From assembly GCA_965219005.1 (NCBI GenBank), contig CBDCMS010000003.1:62001-126000 (forward strand): DNA of 64,000 bases, written 5' to 3'. Numbering within the stretch: position 1 is the stretch's first letter; each line of letters begins with the position of its first letter. Below are positions 24,623 to 33,219 of this stretch, piece by piece. The DNA is from CAUZIZ01 sp965219005. GTDB taxonomy: Bacteria > Acidobacteriota > UBA6911 > RPQK01 > JAJDTT01. The notes under the pieces were generated by a model. That model worked only from the letters and a program-made list of their open reading frames with translations, made no database searches and was not told the DNA's origin. The position numbers and the translations under genes are program-made.

Positions 24623-25156
24623 TCAGGGTAGATGTTCACGAAGTTTTCGGAGAATCTCTCCGCCCAGACTAGATCGGTTCTTTCGGGTCAGGGTGAACAG
24701 ATCGACATCGGTCCGCTGTTTGATCCGTTTTATCAGGCCCATGCCCTTGAGCGCGATGGTGCCCAGCGTGGGACAGGTCGAATCGAGGGTTTCGACGAGG
24801 CGTTCTCGAAGCAGTTGGGAGAAGAACTCCATTTTGGTGATCTCGTCCACCACGATCAGATCTGCCTCCTTGCGCAGCGGGTCCAGGTGGGGAAGGACGA
24901 GGCGCTCCAGGAGCTCCGGCCGGACGCCATACTTCCCCAGCCGATGCTTCGAAGCGGTGTGAAAATCCCTGTGTGCGAAAACAGCGGAGCTACCACTCAG
25001 TGTGACTGCCCTGAATCCCACGCGAACTCCCTTCTCAAGGACCTCCTCGGTATAGAAGCCGCTCAGAGCAAGGTTGCCGAAGTGCTCCAGAGTCTTCTTC
25101 AGGAGGGTGGTCTTACCAATTCCAGGGTGACCCGTCAGAAGGATGTTCTTGGGCAT
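24623..25156 (-). CDS. THEP1-type nucleoside-triphosphatase
   Basis: The 177-residue protein opens with a Walker A 'TGHPGIGKTTLLKK' (Lys15) and has Walker B 'ADLIVVDEITKMEFFS' near residues 98-113, the two landmarks of the THEP1/NTPase_1 family, which hydrolyses NTPs and is of uncertain physiological role. The length is normal for the family. It starts 4 bp after the stop of the alpha/beta hydrolase gene, so the two are translationally coupled in one operon with the AI-2E-type transporter. Confidence 0.9.
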   Translation of the reverse strand: MPKNILLTGHPGIGKTTLLKKTLEHFGNLALSGFYTEEVLEKGVRVGFRAVTLSGSSAVFAHRDFHTASKHRLGKYGVRPELLERLVLPHLDPLRKEADLIVVDEITKMEFFSQLLRERLVETLDSTCPTLGTIALKGMGLIKRIKQRTDVDLFTLTRKNRSSLGGEILRKLREHLP

Positions 25157-25160
25157 GAGG

Positions 25161-26174
25161 CTATCTCGGAAGGTTACGGGTCAGGAAACGGCAGATCCAC
25201 CAGGCGTCTAGATAGCTGAAGGGAAAGCTCGCGGTGGTGTAATGACCGCAGGGTAAGTCGGCGCGCTGATGCTCGATCCCGTGATCGCGATACTGCTGGA
25301 AGACTTTGGCCGAGAGTTCCGGGATGAAGGATAGGTCGTACTTTGCCGTGATGAGTAGATGGGGTCGCTGATGCTGCTTCAGTTTTGGGATGGAGTACCA
25401 GGGGCTGATCGGAGCCCAGCAGTGATGCAGATCCTTCAGCGAGATATGGCCCTCCAGGCCCCAGCGGACGTATCTGGTCGAGAGGCCTGTCCAGACAACG
25501 TCGGCGTAGTAGGCGGAGACATGGTTGAAGACTCCAGTGCAAATATTGAGATCGTGTACGAAGGCCAGAAAGGTCACACACGACCCAATGCTGGTTCCCA
25601 CGACGCCGATTTTTTTGTAACCCCTCTCCCGCAGCCAGGCAGCCAGTTGGCGAACTTCCAGAACCGCTTGTCGGGTACTTTGAAGGGTCCGTCCGAGGTT
25701 GGGGCTCACCAGGTAGTCGGCACGAATGGAACCTTTCGGCAGTCTCGCCTCGTGGTAGGGCAAGCATAGCCGGGCCGCAGTGATCCCCAACCTCTGGAGG
25801 AGCTTGCAAAGGCCGGCGTGGCTTTCCGAGTCGGCATTCCACTGGGGCACCACAATGACCGCCCGGCGCGACTCTGGCGCAGGGAAGAGACGGCAATTGG
25901 CGGTGTTGTTGTTGGGGTAGGGAGTCTGGACCGGGCTGGGGAACTCCAGTAGATTGTCCTTGAGGACGTACTCCTTCATCGGGTCTACGGCAAAGAAGTC
26001 ACCGTTCTGCAAAGCCTCGTCGGCGTATTCCCTGAGGGTCGAGAGAGGGTCGGAGTCCGTCGGCGCCTCGCCCAGCCATTCGAGGCCCCAATCGAAGGGC
26101 ATGATTAGACGGTTGGTATCGCGGAGCGTCAGCGATCGCTCGCGGCCGCTGATCCATTTCGCGTAGAGGCTCAT
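25161..26174 (-). CDS. ABHD18-like alpha/beta hydrolase
   Basis: The 337-residue protein has an alpha/beta-hydrolase core with the nucleophile elbow 'GTSIGSC' near residues 195-201, an acid-region strand 'PHLLITAKYDLSFIPE' and a C-terminal 'LPCGHYTT' supplying the likely catalytic His. The N-terminal 'NRLIMPFDWGLEWLG' and 'SESHAGLCKLLQRLGITAAR' are typical of the ABHD18/DUF2048 branch. The substrate is unknown. It overlaps the upstream transporter gene by 4 bp (ATGA) and precedes THEP1 by 4 bp. Confidence 0.8.
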   Translation of the reverse strand: MSLYAKWISGRERSLTLRDTNRLIMPFDWGLEWLGEAPTDSDPLSTLREYADEALQNGDFFAVDPMKEYVLKDNLLEFPSPVQTPYPNNNTANCRLFPAPESRRAVIVVPQWNADSESHAGLCKLLQRLGITAARLCLPYHEARLPKGSIRADYLVSPNLGRTLQSTRQAVLEVRQLAAWLRERGYKKIGVVGTSIGSCVTFLAFVHDLNICTGVFNHVSAYYADVVWTGLSTRYVRWGLEGHISLKDLHHCWAPISPWYSIPKLKQHQRPHLLITAKYDLSFIPELSAKVFQQYRDHGIEHQRADLPCGHYTTASFPFSYLDAWWICRFLTRNLPR

Positions 26175-27247
26175 TCGGGTGGGGGCTCTCGGGAGTCCAT
26201 GCCAAACTCAAGCTTGTAGAGTTCCAGAAACGTGAGTCCCAGAGCAACGATTATGGGACCGAAAATCATGCCTGGCATTCCGAAGTAGCCAATGCCTCCC
26301 AGTAGGGAGAAGAATATCAGCAAACTATGTATCTTGACGCGTCCCTCGATCAGAAACGGTCGCAGGACGTTATCCAGCAGTCCCACCAGCAAGAAGAGGA
26401 TCAGGAAGACGACGGCTACGAAGACCGAGCCACTGCCGAAGAAGTAGAGGGTCCAGGGCACCCATACCAGGGCCGTGCCGATCACCGGGACCAGGGAAAA
26501 AAGGGCGGTCAAGCTGCCCCAGAAAATTGGCTGTGAGATACCCAATCCCCAGAAAATCAATCCGCCGGCGAGGCCCTGGGTTACCGCAGTCAGCAGGCTC
26601 CCGATTACTGTGGCCGAGGCGATTTGACTGAAGGTCGCGATGATCCGGGCCCGATGATCTTCAGACATGGGAGTCAGCGCCTGTACTTCCCGGTGGAGTC
26701 GGGAGCCATCGCGAAACAGGAAGAACATGGTAAAGAGCATCACCAGAAAGTGGCTGATCAGATGGAGAAGTTCGCCCAGAAGTGAGGAACTGTGTCGCAA
26801 AAAGAACAGACTCACCTGCTTCAAGGTAGAGGCCAGGCCTCCAACCAGGTCGATCTTCTCAAGATCCACGTATCCTCCGATCCACGGGATCAGGAATGCA
26901 AGCAGGGGATGTTGCCGTAACTCGTCCAGGCTGGGAACCCCTCCCTGAGCCAATATGGCCTCGAACTGTTTGTAGATCAGGGCGACCTCTTCGGCCAGCT
27001 GGACCAGGAGGAGGACAAAGGGAACGATGATAAGGCTTGTGATCCAGAGGCAGGTGATCAGCGCCGCCAAACCTCGCCGTTTTTTCAGCTTGCTATTGGT
27101 CCAATCGAAAGCTGGATACGTCAAGCTTGCCAATACCGCGGCCAAGGCCACTGGCAGCAGGAACGGCCTGAAGATCTGGATGACGTAATAGAAAACCAGC
27201 AGCGATGAAACCAGTAGAAAGAGGCGTCCGTACCTGCGTTCGTGCAT
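26171..27247 (-). CDS. AI-2E family (PerM/YdiK-type) membrane transporter
   Basis: The 358-residue protein has seven to eight hydrophobic segments arranged as in the AI-2E transporter family (PF01594), including 'GLAGGLIFWGLGISQPIFWG', 'LFSLVPVIGTALVWVPW' and the end block 'LGGIGYFGMPGMIFGPIIVA'. Members are proposed exporters or ion antiporters; transport of autoinducer-2 is proven for few. It is the first gene of a three-gene operon with the hydrolase and THEP1. The divergent methyltransferase gene begins 118 bp away, and the promoters should lie in that gap. Confidence 0.88.
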   Translation of the reverse strand: MHERRYGRLFLLVSSLLVFYYVIQIFRPFLLPVALAAVLASLTYPAFDWTNSKLKKRRGLAALITCLWITSLIIVPFVLLLVQLAEEVALIYKQFEAILAQGGVPSLDELRQHPLLAFLIPWIGGYVDLEKIDLVGGLASTLKQVSLFFLRHSSSLLGELLHLISHFLVMLFTMFFLFRDGSRLHREVQALTPMSEDHRARIIATFSQIASATVIGSLLTAVTQGLAGGLIFWGLGISQPIFWGSLTALFSLVPVIGTALVWVPWTLYFFGSGSVFVAVVFLILFLLVGLLDNVLRPFLIEGRVKIHSLLIFFSLLGGIGYFGMPGMIFGPIIVALGLTFLELYKLEFGMDSREPPPE

Positions 27248-27364
27248 CGGGGGAATGATACACTGAAATCGGCGTCATCGGCAGACATCGCGCGAGCGCA
27301 AGGACAATGCAGAATAGCATGTTCCGAGGGAAGCAGGAGCCGCAATCCCAGAGGGATTTGATCG

Positions 27365-28282
27365 ATGGAAGCATGTCGGGTTTGCTCAGCACGGAGCTGG
27401 GAATTGTTCTGCAAAGTCCCGGATCGTTTACGAGGGATCACGGATCAGATCTGGGAAGTCCAGCGCTGTCAGAATTGCGGGCTGGGGGTTACTCTTCCAT
27501 CTCCCAGAGAGGCGGATCTCCTGGACATCTATCCTTCTGAGTACTGGGGGGATGTCCGCCGGACGGTCGACGAATACTGTTCTGGGGAATTGCTTCGGTC
27601 CCGCTCCTGGCGTAAGGAAACGGAGAAGGTGCGGCTCGTCGAACAGTTTGTGTCGGGCGGCAGGATCCTGGACGTGGGCTGCGCAGACGGAAAGTTCCTG
27701 TGGGCCCTGGACGGTAATCGTTGGGAAAGGACCGGTCTCGAACCGACACCACGAATTGTCGAGATAGTCCGTGCCAGGATACCTGAAGTCCGGCTGCTAA
27801 CTCTGGACATCTTCTCTCCAGAGTTACCCGCCGAGTGGTTCGACGCGATCAGTTTCTGGCACGTGCTCGAGCACCTCCCAGAGCCGAGGAAAGTGATTCG
27901 ACGTGTAGTTGATCTTCTGCGTCCCGGGGCATGGCTCTTTGTCTCGGTACCTAATTTGAACAGTCTTCAGGCCCGCTTGTTTCGTCGTCACTGGTATGCC
28001 TTCGATGATGTGCCACGGCATCTCTTCCACTTCTCGCCAAACTCGCTCCGCTTGCTTTTGCAGGATGCGGGCCTCAAGGTTGGCAATCTGTTTTCCTTCT
28101 CCAGGATTATTAATTTCCATTGCCTCAAGTACAGTTTGATCAATTGGTCTGAGGCCCGATTCCAGAGCCGGCTTCCTTACTACCTGCTGAAGCCGCTTCT
28201 CTTCGGAATGGCTGCCCTCGAAAGAGTGGTGAGCCGTCACGGGATTATCACGATAGTTGCTCAGAAGCCCGGGCTTGAGTAG
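27365..28282 (+). CDS. Class I SAM-dependent methyltransferase with N-terminal zinc ribbon
   Basis: The 305-residue protein starts with a small zinc-binding module ('CRVC' and 'CQNCG' about 30 residues apart), then the SAM motif I 'GRILDVGCADGKFLWAL' near residues 97-113. 'DAISFWHVLEHLPEP' is the motif II region, and 'VSVPNLNSLQARLFRRHWYA', with 'PRHLFHFSPNSL', is typical of sugar or lipid-linked methyltransferases found in surface polysaccharide clusters. No such cluster is visible here. The stop codon lies inside the first unit of a tandem repeat. Confidence 0.88.
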   Translation: MEACRVCSARSWELFCKVPDRLRGITDQIWEVQRCQNCGLGVTLPSPREADLLDIYPSEYWGDVRRTVDEYCSGELLRSRSWRKETEKVRLVEQFVSGGRILDVGCADGKFLWALDGNRWERTGLEPTPRIVEIVRARIPEVRLLTLDIFSPELPAEWFDAISFWHVLEHLPEPRKVIRRVVDLLRPGAWLFVSVPNLNSLQARLFRRHWYAFDDVPRHLFHFSPNSLRLLLQDAGLKVGNLFSFSRIINFHCLKYSLINWSEARFQSRLPYYLLKPLLFGMAALERVVSRHGIITIVAQKPGLE

Positions 28283-28332
28283 TGGAGTGGTGCAGTAGTG
28301 GAGTGGTGCAGTAGTGGAGTGGTGCAGTAGTG
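28278..28332 (+). repeat. Tandem repeat, 16-bp unit, three and a half copies
   Basis: The unit 'agtagtggagtggtgc' is repeated three times without change, plus seven bases of a fourth. The first unit includes the methyltransferase stop codon. The array is the rough inverse complement of the array at 28487-28573, so the transcript or single strand could fold back over about 150 bp. Confidence 0.85.
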
Positions 28333-28407
28333 AACAGTAGGTTCACAATAGTGATTGCATCTTTGAGCTAGGAACTCCATCTCGGCTTCTCCGGAAGGCA
28401 TTCCCGG

Positions 28408-28455
28408 CATGGGTGGCTGAAGCGCGAGCGAGGGGGTGACGAGGGCGGGATTGCA
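28408..28455 (-). repeat. Dispersed repeat R1, partial inverted copy
   Basis: The text 'ggctgaagcgcgagcgaggg' and the following 'gacgagggcgggatt' match the reverse complement of the central part of R1 ('cccctcgcttgcgcttcagg'). It lies between two inverted arrays of tandem repeats. Confidence 0.55.
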
Positions 28456-28486
28456 CTTTTTTAGCCGCGGATCTGTTCACTACTGC

Positions 28487-28573
28487 CTTACTACACCACT
28501 CCACCACTCCACCACTCCACCACTACACCACTCCACTCCACCACTCCACCACTCCACCACTGCTCACTACTCC
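28487..28573 (+). repeat. Tandem repeat, 9-bp unit 'ccaccactc' and variants
   Basis: About nine units of 'ccaccactc', with interruptions 'ccactacac' and 'cactccact', precede the sigma-factor gene. The reverse complement resembles the 28278-28332 array. There is no spacer structure, so this is not CRISPR. Apart from the repeats, the gap 28283-28629 has no gene. Confidence 0.8.
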
Positions 28574-28629
28574 CCTTCAGGGCAGTTTTGAAACAAATGC
28601 CGAGTTTCTCGTAGTTAGGGTCGTAGAGG

Positions 28630-29223
28630 ATGGCCAAGACCGATGGCGAGTTGGTTGAGGATATCTTGGCAGGCGATTCGGATGCTTTTGAGCAGCTCAT
28701 CTCGCGCTACCAGAAATTGGTCTTCAACATCATCTACCACTACATGGGACGCCGGGGCGAGGTTGAGGACCTGGCGCAGGAGGTTTTCCTGAAAGTGTTC
28801 AAGTCTCTTGAAATGTACGACCAGAGCCGCCCAATGAAGGCCTGGATCGCCAGGATCGCGACAAATCGCTGTTTGGATGAGATGCGTAAAGGGCGCTATT
28901 CTCGGGTCCAGCTCTTCTCGGATCTTACCGAAGGGGAGGAAGATCGAATTCAGTACTACTACGATCGGTCCGCCCGCGGAGCGAGCCTCACCGAGACAGA
29001 GGCGGAGGAGTGCTTCGCGCTCCTTCATAAGCTGATGGACCGATTGACCGAGAAGGATAGGGTGGCCTTTGTGCTTCGAGAGGTCGAGGGCTTGGATTAT
29101 AGTGAGGTGGCCCAGGCTCTGCAGACAAGCCAACTGGGCGCCCGGATCCGGGTCAGCCGGACTCGCAGAAAGCTGCAGCATTCCTTGGCGAAGCTGCTCG
29201 AGGGCCAGGGAGAGCCGAAATAA
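28630..29223 (+). CDS. ECF-type RNA polymerase sigma factor
   Basis: The 197-residue protein has region 2 ('DAFEQLISRYQKLVFNIIYH', 'VEDLAQEVFLKVFKSL', 'MKAWIARIATNRCLDEMRKG') and region 4 ('LTEKDRVAFVLREVEGLDYS', 'EVAQALQTS'). The recognition helix reads 'QLGARIRVSRTRRKLQ' instead of the usual 'TVKSRL.RAR..L', an unusual form that may change -35 preference. The stop overlaps the start of the zinc-finger anti-sigma gene by one base, and the following genes for envelope proteins are probably part of the same regulon or operon. Confidence 0.88.
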   Translation: MAKTDGELVEDILAGDSDAFEQLISRYQKLVFNIIYHYMGRRGEVEDLAQEVFLKVFKSLEMYDQSRPMKAWIARIATNRCLDEMRKGRYSRVQLFSDLTEGEEDRIQYYYDRSARGASLTETEAEECFALLHKLMDRLTEKDRVAFVLREVEGLDYSEVAQALQTSQLGARIRVSRTRRKLQHSLAKLLEGQGEPK

Positions 29224-29654
29224 TGGGGAAAAAACACATCTCCTTTTCCAGGATGGAGGCCGGTGATGTTGTGGATAAGGCTCACCTCGACTCCTGTGCA
29301 AGGTGTCGGCAAGCGTATCGAGTGCTTCGTTTCCTGCTCACTCAGCTGCGATCCGCACCAGAGTTGATTCCCCCTGCCTCGTTTGCCTCCAGAGTTGCGA
29401 TGATGGCGGAAGGGGCTCGAAGACTACCTTTCGCGGTAGCTCTTCAATACGCGGCAAAACGGCTCATTCCAGTCTTCGCAGTGCTGCTGATGTCCACCAG
29501 TTTCTTGCTTTATCAGTTGTCGCAGCAGTCCCTGTCGAATCTGACTTCGGATGCTTCGGCCGAGATACTGTTTGAGGAAGCCACGCTGGAAGAAGCGGTG
29601 AATTCCCTGAGAAGGTTCTCAGAGGAGGGATTTCTCATTGACGAGTCGGAGTAA
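29223..29654 (+). CDS. Putative zinc-finger anti-sigma factor
   Basis: The 143-residue protein has an N-terminal 'HLDSCARC' (His21, Cys25, Cys28), the H-x3-C-x2-C core of ZAS anti-sigma domains, followed by a helix and a single transmembrane segment at about residues 80-98 ('LIPVFAVLLMSTSFLLYQL'). The C-terminal part should lie in the periplasm. The immediate overlap with the upstream sigma gene supports the assignment. It probably holds the sigma factor inactive until an envelope signal is received. Confidence 0.8.
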   Translation: MGKKHISFSRMEAGDVVDKAHLDSCARCRQAYRVLRFLLTQLRSAPELIPPASFASRVAMMAEGARRLPFAVALQYAAKRLIPVFAVLLMSTSFLLYQLSQQSLSNLTSDASAEILFEEATLEEAVNSLRRFSEEGFLIDESE

Positions 29655-30069
29655 GGCCGTTCTTTGGATTCTCTTCGTCTTCATGGTCGGAGGTGTTTTC
29701 GGTGGGACTCTGACCTACCTGTTGATCCATCCGGCTCCATTCTTCAGCGGCGACCGTTCTCATCCCCGACAGAGGAGGAGAAACGGCGATCCGGAGCGTC
29801 GATTCGAACGGATGCTGAAGCGGATCTCTGATGCGGTTGAACTGGATGATGAGCAACGCCCGCAGCTGCGCCAGATCCTGGAGCAGAGTAGAGTTCTCTA
29901 CCGCACGGCCGCTGACGAAGCGGACAGTCGACACCGCGAACTTCGGTTGGCTACCCGGCAGAAGATACGGTCCATCCTTAGGCCGAATCAGCTCGAGAAC
30001 TTCGAGGATTTCGTCCGTCAGAGGGATGAACGTTTCCAGAGAAGGCATCCCGGACGGCGGCCCCGCTGA
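29638..30069 (+). CDS. Membrane-anchored periplasmic protein, Spy/CpxP-like helical
   Basis: The 143-residue protein starts at a TTG overlapping the anti-sigma gene by 17 bp. One N-terminal transmembrane helix ('AVLWILFVFMVGGVFGGTLT') precedes a very basic and acidic helical region ('ERRFERMLKRISDAVELDDE', 'QRPQLRQILEQ', 'RLATRQKIRSILRPNQLENF'). The 'L..EQ..QL..IL' pattern with a later 'L.P.QLENFE' is like heavy-metal sensor and Spy/CpxP proteins. The position suggests a role in sensing envelope stress for the sigma/anti-sigma pair. Confidence 0.65.
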   Translation: MTSRSKAVLWILFVFMVGGVFGGTLTYLLIHPAPFFSGDRSHPRQRRRNGDPERRFERMLKRISDAVELDDEQRPQLRQILEQSRVLYRTAADEADSRHRELRLATRQKIRSILRPNQLENFEDFVRQRDERFQRRHPGRRPR

Positions 30070-30251
30070 TCCGTCTACCAACCCTGGTCGACAGGACGCG
30101 ATCCGCTTCCTGCCTACAACCTGAAGTTTCCCGACGGTGACCCGTTTTACTTCCCTCCCGCCAAAAGAAAACGAGTGGGTCTTCGTCCTTGGACCGGGTA
30201 GCTGCATCAAACCTGTAGTAGAATAAGCGCTCTTGCAAGAGGAACGAATCA

Positions 30252-30959
30252 ATGCTCATGCACCTTGCTGTAGTCTGCCTCCTATTGAGTCTAAGCTTTG
30301 GCAGCATCAGTGCTCAGATTCCGCTGGGGCCCCAAGAGGAAAAGTGGGAATTCTCGGGTTTTTTTGGCTTGAGCCAGATGGGAGACCACAGCTTTCTCAC
30401 GCCCATTGAGGGTGGGGATTCCAAGACAGTTACGCTGAGCTACGATCCGGGCTACGCTCTCGGGTTTCGAATCACCGAGAATCTAGGTCGGAAGATCGCG
30501 GCCGAGCTTGAGTACAGTCTCATTGATCACTCACTAGGCTTCCGCAATCTGTCGGATCTCGTGCCCACCCTGAACGTCAAGCAGTGGATCCACAAGATTG
30601 TCTATAGCCTTCTGGTGTACCCAATGGGTCGTAAGGGGAGGTTTCAGCCGTTTGGCTCCTTCGGCGGTGGAACGTCCTTCTTCCAGATAGCCGACGACTT
30701 GGAAGCGGTACAGAATGGGATCATCTTCAAGGATCGATGGAAACTCGCCGGCAGCTTTGGAGGCGGCGTGAAGATTCCCATGAGTGGTTCCTGGGGTTTT
30801 CGTGTGGATGTCCGAGATCAGATCACTTCCGTGCCCGGCTTCGGACTTCCCACAATTGCCCCTGCATTCCAGGGAAACTCAGGAGCAGGGCTTCAACCCG
30901 ATGGTTTGTTCCATAACTGGCAAATCGATGCGGGCATCGTATACCGGTTCTCACCCTGA
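30252..30959 (+). CDS. Outer-membrane beta-barrel protein
   Basis: The 235-residue protein has a signal peptide (about residues 1-22, 'LAVVCLLLSLSFGSISAQ') and then alternating amphipathic beta-strands rich in Gly and aromatic residues ('WEFSGFFGLSQMGDHSFLTP', 'YALGFRITENLGRKIAAELE', 'QPFGSFGGGTSFFQIAD'), ending with a terminal 'GIVYRFSP' whose penultimate aromatic fits a barrel. It resembles the small OmpW/OmpA-like porin fold. It follows the sigma/anti-sigma genes by 182 bp and may be a regulon member. Confidence 0.78.
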   Translation: MLMHLAVVCLLLSLSFGSISAQIPLGPQEEKWEFSGFFGLSQMGDHSFLTPIEGGDSKTVTLSYDPGYALGFRITENLGRKIAAELEYSLIDHSLGFRNLSDLVPTLNVKQWIHKIVYSLLVYPMGRKGRFQPFGSFGGGTSFFQIADDLEAVQNGIIFKDRWKLAGSFGGGVKIPMSGSWGFRVDVRDQITSVPGFGLPTIAPAFQGNSGAGLQPDGLFHNWQIDAGIVYRFSP

Positions 30960-32265
30960 TACAGCCGGTTTCTCCCCTCAGCATCAAGCGACGAGAGCGT
31001 CTGGTCTCGGGGTCTCGATCCTGCTCATAGTCTCCCTCGCGGGATCAGCCTCTCCCTCCCTGTTTCCGGCATCAGCGGTCCCCAATCGGCATCCGTTGTC
31101 GGTAGCGGGGCCGAAAGAATCCGAACTGAACTTGCGCGAGCCTGCCTTCGCAAAGGTCGCTCGCCGCGGTTTCAGTCAGATGTACAACCTGGACTACGAG
31201 GAGGCGATCGAGACCTTCCGAACTTTGAGAGAGGCGTATCCCCAGCATCCTGCTCCTCCACTCTATTTGGGAATCTTGTCGTGGTTAAAGGAGCTGCTGG
31301 ATAGGCAAGACCTGGATCTGGACCGATTCATCGCTCCCGGCTATTTCACCAAGGCCACCGATCACGAGATGGCTTCCGCCAGGCGTGAGGATTTCTTCGG
31401 ACACTTATCCGAGAGCCAGAAGTTATGTCGCAAGATCCTTGCCGGGCAACCGGCCCATGCAGACGCCAGGTACTTCCTGGGGACCTCATTCGGTGTTCTC
31501 GGCTCCTTCGCATTCACGATCGATCGCAAGAAGATCCAGGCCTTGCGCTACGGGAAGAAGGCTTACAGCTACCACCGGGATCTGATGAAGGAGAATCCCG
31601 ATTTTTACGACTCCTACTTGAGTGTGGGTCTGTATGAGTACATCGTGGGAAACCTGCCCTGGTACATCAAGTGGCTGGCCGCGATAGCCGGCTACAGCGG
31701 CAGTGCCAAACGAGGGTTTGAGTACCTCGAACTTGCCGCGGAGAAAGCCCACTACGTAGCAGACGACGCACGAGTTCTGTTGATGGTGCTGAATGTTCGC
31801 GAAAAGCGCCATGACCGAGCTCTGTCGATCGCCAGGATGCTGCACCGAAAGTATCCGCGAAGCTTTCTGCTTCATCTGAACCAGGCCCAACTATTGGAAA
31901 GAATGGGAAGGCCGGACGAGGCTGTCCGTGAGTATCAGATGATTGTAGAAAGAGCCGAGGCAAGAACTCCGAACTACGGCCGGATCCCGCTTTCCATCTT
32001 TCGCTACCGAATGGGAGGGAAGTTTCTAGATCTTGGCTATCCTGACCCAGGTCTCGAGCAGCTCCGGAAGGCGGCCAGTGATCGTCGAGTCCCGGTTCGT
32101 GAAAAGGCTCTCGCCCATCTAAGAGCCGGCCAGACTCTGCACTCCCTCGGCAGGTTGAAGGAGGCGATCGATCACTACAAGGAAGTCCTCAAACTGCCGA
32201 ACGCGGAAGGTTCCCACTCCCGAGCCCGCAGCTACCTCAAATTGAACTCGAAGCACCCAAAGTGA
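30928..32265 (+). CDS. Exported TPR protein
   Basis: The 445-residue protein is proposed to start at the ATG at 30928, inside the end of the beta-barrel gene, because a signal-peptide-like 'GLGVSILLIVSLAGSASPS' follows; the exact start is uncertain. TPR-type helical repeats cover the rest ('MYNLDYEEAIETFRTLREAY', 'HRKYPRSFLLHLNQAQLLER', 'LRAGQTLHSLGRLKEAIDHY'). Alternatives such as a general periplasmic scaffold cannot be excluded. The overlap suggests it is coupled to the barrel gene. Confidence 0.75.
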   Translation: MRASYTGSHPDTAGFSPQHQATRASGLGVSILLIVSLAGSASPSLFPASAVPNRHPLSVAGPKESELNLREPAFAKVARRGFSQMYNLDYEEAIETFRTLREAYPQHPAPPLYLGILSWLKELLDRQDLDLDRFIAPGYFTKATDHEMASARREDFFGHLSESQKLCRKILAGQPAHADARYFLGTSFGVLGSFAFTIDRKKIQALRYGKKAYSYHRDLMKENPDFYDSYLSVGLYEYIVGNLPWYIKWLAAIAGYSGSAKRGFEYLELAAEKAHYVADDARVLLMVLNVREKRHDRALSIARMLHRKYPRSFLLHLNQAQLLERMGRPDEAVREYQMIVERAEARTPNYGRIPLSIFRYRMGGKFLDLGYPDPGLEQLRKAASDRRVPVREKALAHLRAGQTLHSLGRLKEAIDHYKEVLKLPNAEGSHSRARSYLKLNSKHPK

Positions 32266-32364
32266 GAAATGATCCCCTTGGGGTTCTGGCGTCTTGGGCA
32301 TTTCGGGACCGGCAGGTACTGTCGATTCATGGCCGAAGAGCTGGCCATCCACCGGGTTACGAAC

Positions 32365-33120
32365 TTAGTGAGTCATGGCGTAGACGATGTAGTTGATCCC
32401 TAGTTGGAAGGCGAGGGTGGCGTAGTGGCGGGGATACACTTCTACTTCGGCCCATTCCCATGCGTCCCCCAGGTCCACGTTGTGGTTGATCATCACCATG
32501 AGTCGCCCATTTTCGTCTTGGATACCCATGTAACGGGCTTTGTAGCCGTCCTTTTCCCAGGTTCTTCCACTGTACACATACTGGAGTCCGGGGATCTGAA
32601 TCAAACGGTCGATGTCGTAGTAGCAGTGAAAAACGGGGTGCGACAAGGGAAGGTCGATTGGCTCGTATTCAGGGAAGACCTTCTTGATCTGTCGATAGAA
32701 CTGGTTCCACTCGTAGGCACCGTGAAAATCGTCGACTACCAGGAAGCCTCCTCTCAGGAGATACTCCCTCAAGTGGGTTACCTCCAGTTCGGACAACGTC
32801 ATATTTCCCACTTCCACGGCGTACAGAAAAGGGTATTCGAAGACCTCTGTACCAACGATCGGAAGTGCCTTGTGTTCGGAGGAGACGAAGGTGAAGTCGC
32901 TTAGCTTCCGGAGCCCATAGAGGAACTGCACATCTGCTTTGGGATAGTCGGTTGCCCATCCCCACCCTCCCCAGCCCTCACCTGAGTAGATCAGGCGCAG
33001 AAAGGTAAAGTCTGGCAGCCGCTTCTTTCCGTCCGACTCTCCCCAGTCGGTCGACGCGGGCAGGAAGAGGAGTAGCGAGACGGCAACGATTACGGTGAAA
33101 GACAAGATCTTTCGAACCAT
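32365..33120 (-). CDS. DUF4159 domain protein
   Basis: The 251-residue protein starts at 33120 ('MVRKILSFTVIVAVSLLLFL'), with a signal peptide or anchor of about 25 residues; a slightly longer start is possible. The mature protein has the DUF4159 wording 'FTFLRLIYSGEGWGGWGWAT', 'YPKADVQFLYGLRKLS' and 'LREYLLRGGFLVVDDFHGAY', and the conserved 'YPRHYATLAFQLGINYIVYA' end. The domain has a Rossmann-like glutamine-amidotransferase-type fold in related proteins and is common in gliding or predatory lineages and Acidobacteriota. The function is unknown. It is divergent from the following LIC_10091-type gene. Confidence 0.82.
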   Translation of the reverse strand: MVRKILSFTVIVAVSLLLFLPASTDWGESDGKKRLPDFTFLRLIYSGEGWGGWGWATDYPKADVQFLYGLRKLSDFTFVSSEHKALPIVGTEVFEYPFLYAVEVGNMTLSELEVTHLREYLLRGGFLVVDDFHGAYEWNQFYRQIKKVFPEYEPIDLPLSHPVFHCYYDIDRLIQIPGLQYVYSGRTWEKDGYKARYMGIQDENGRLMVMINHNVDLGDAWEWAEVEVYPRHYATLAFQLGINYIVYAMTH

Positions 33121-33219
33121 CTGGACTAGTATCATTATATAGTTGCTGGCAATAGTTAACCGACAACTTTCACGCTCGACTGACATCGCGCCTGCCCGAT
33201 CAACTGGGAGTCTGCCTGA

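Noticed and set aside
28278..28573. Possible CRISPR array
   Set aside because: Units are 9-16 bp, contiguous, and without unique spacers, and no cas gene is near; these are simple tandem repeats.
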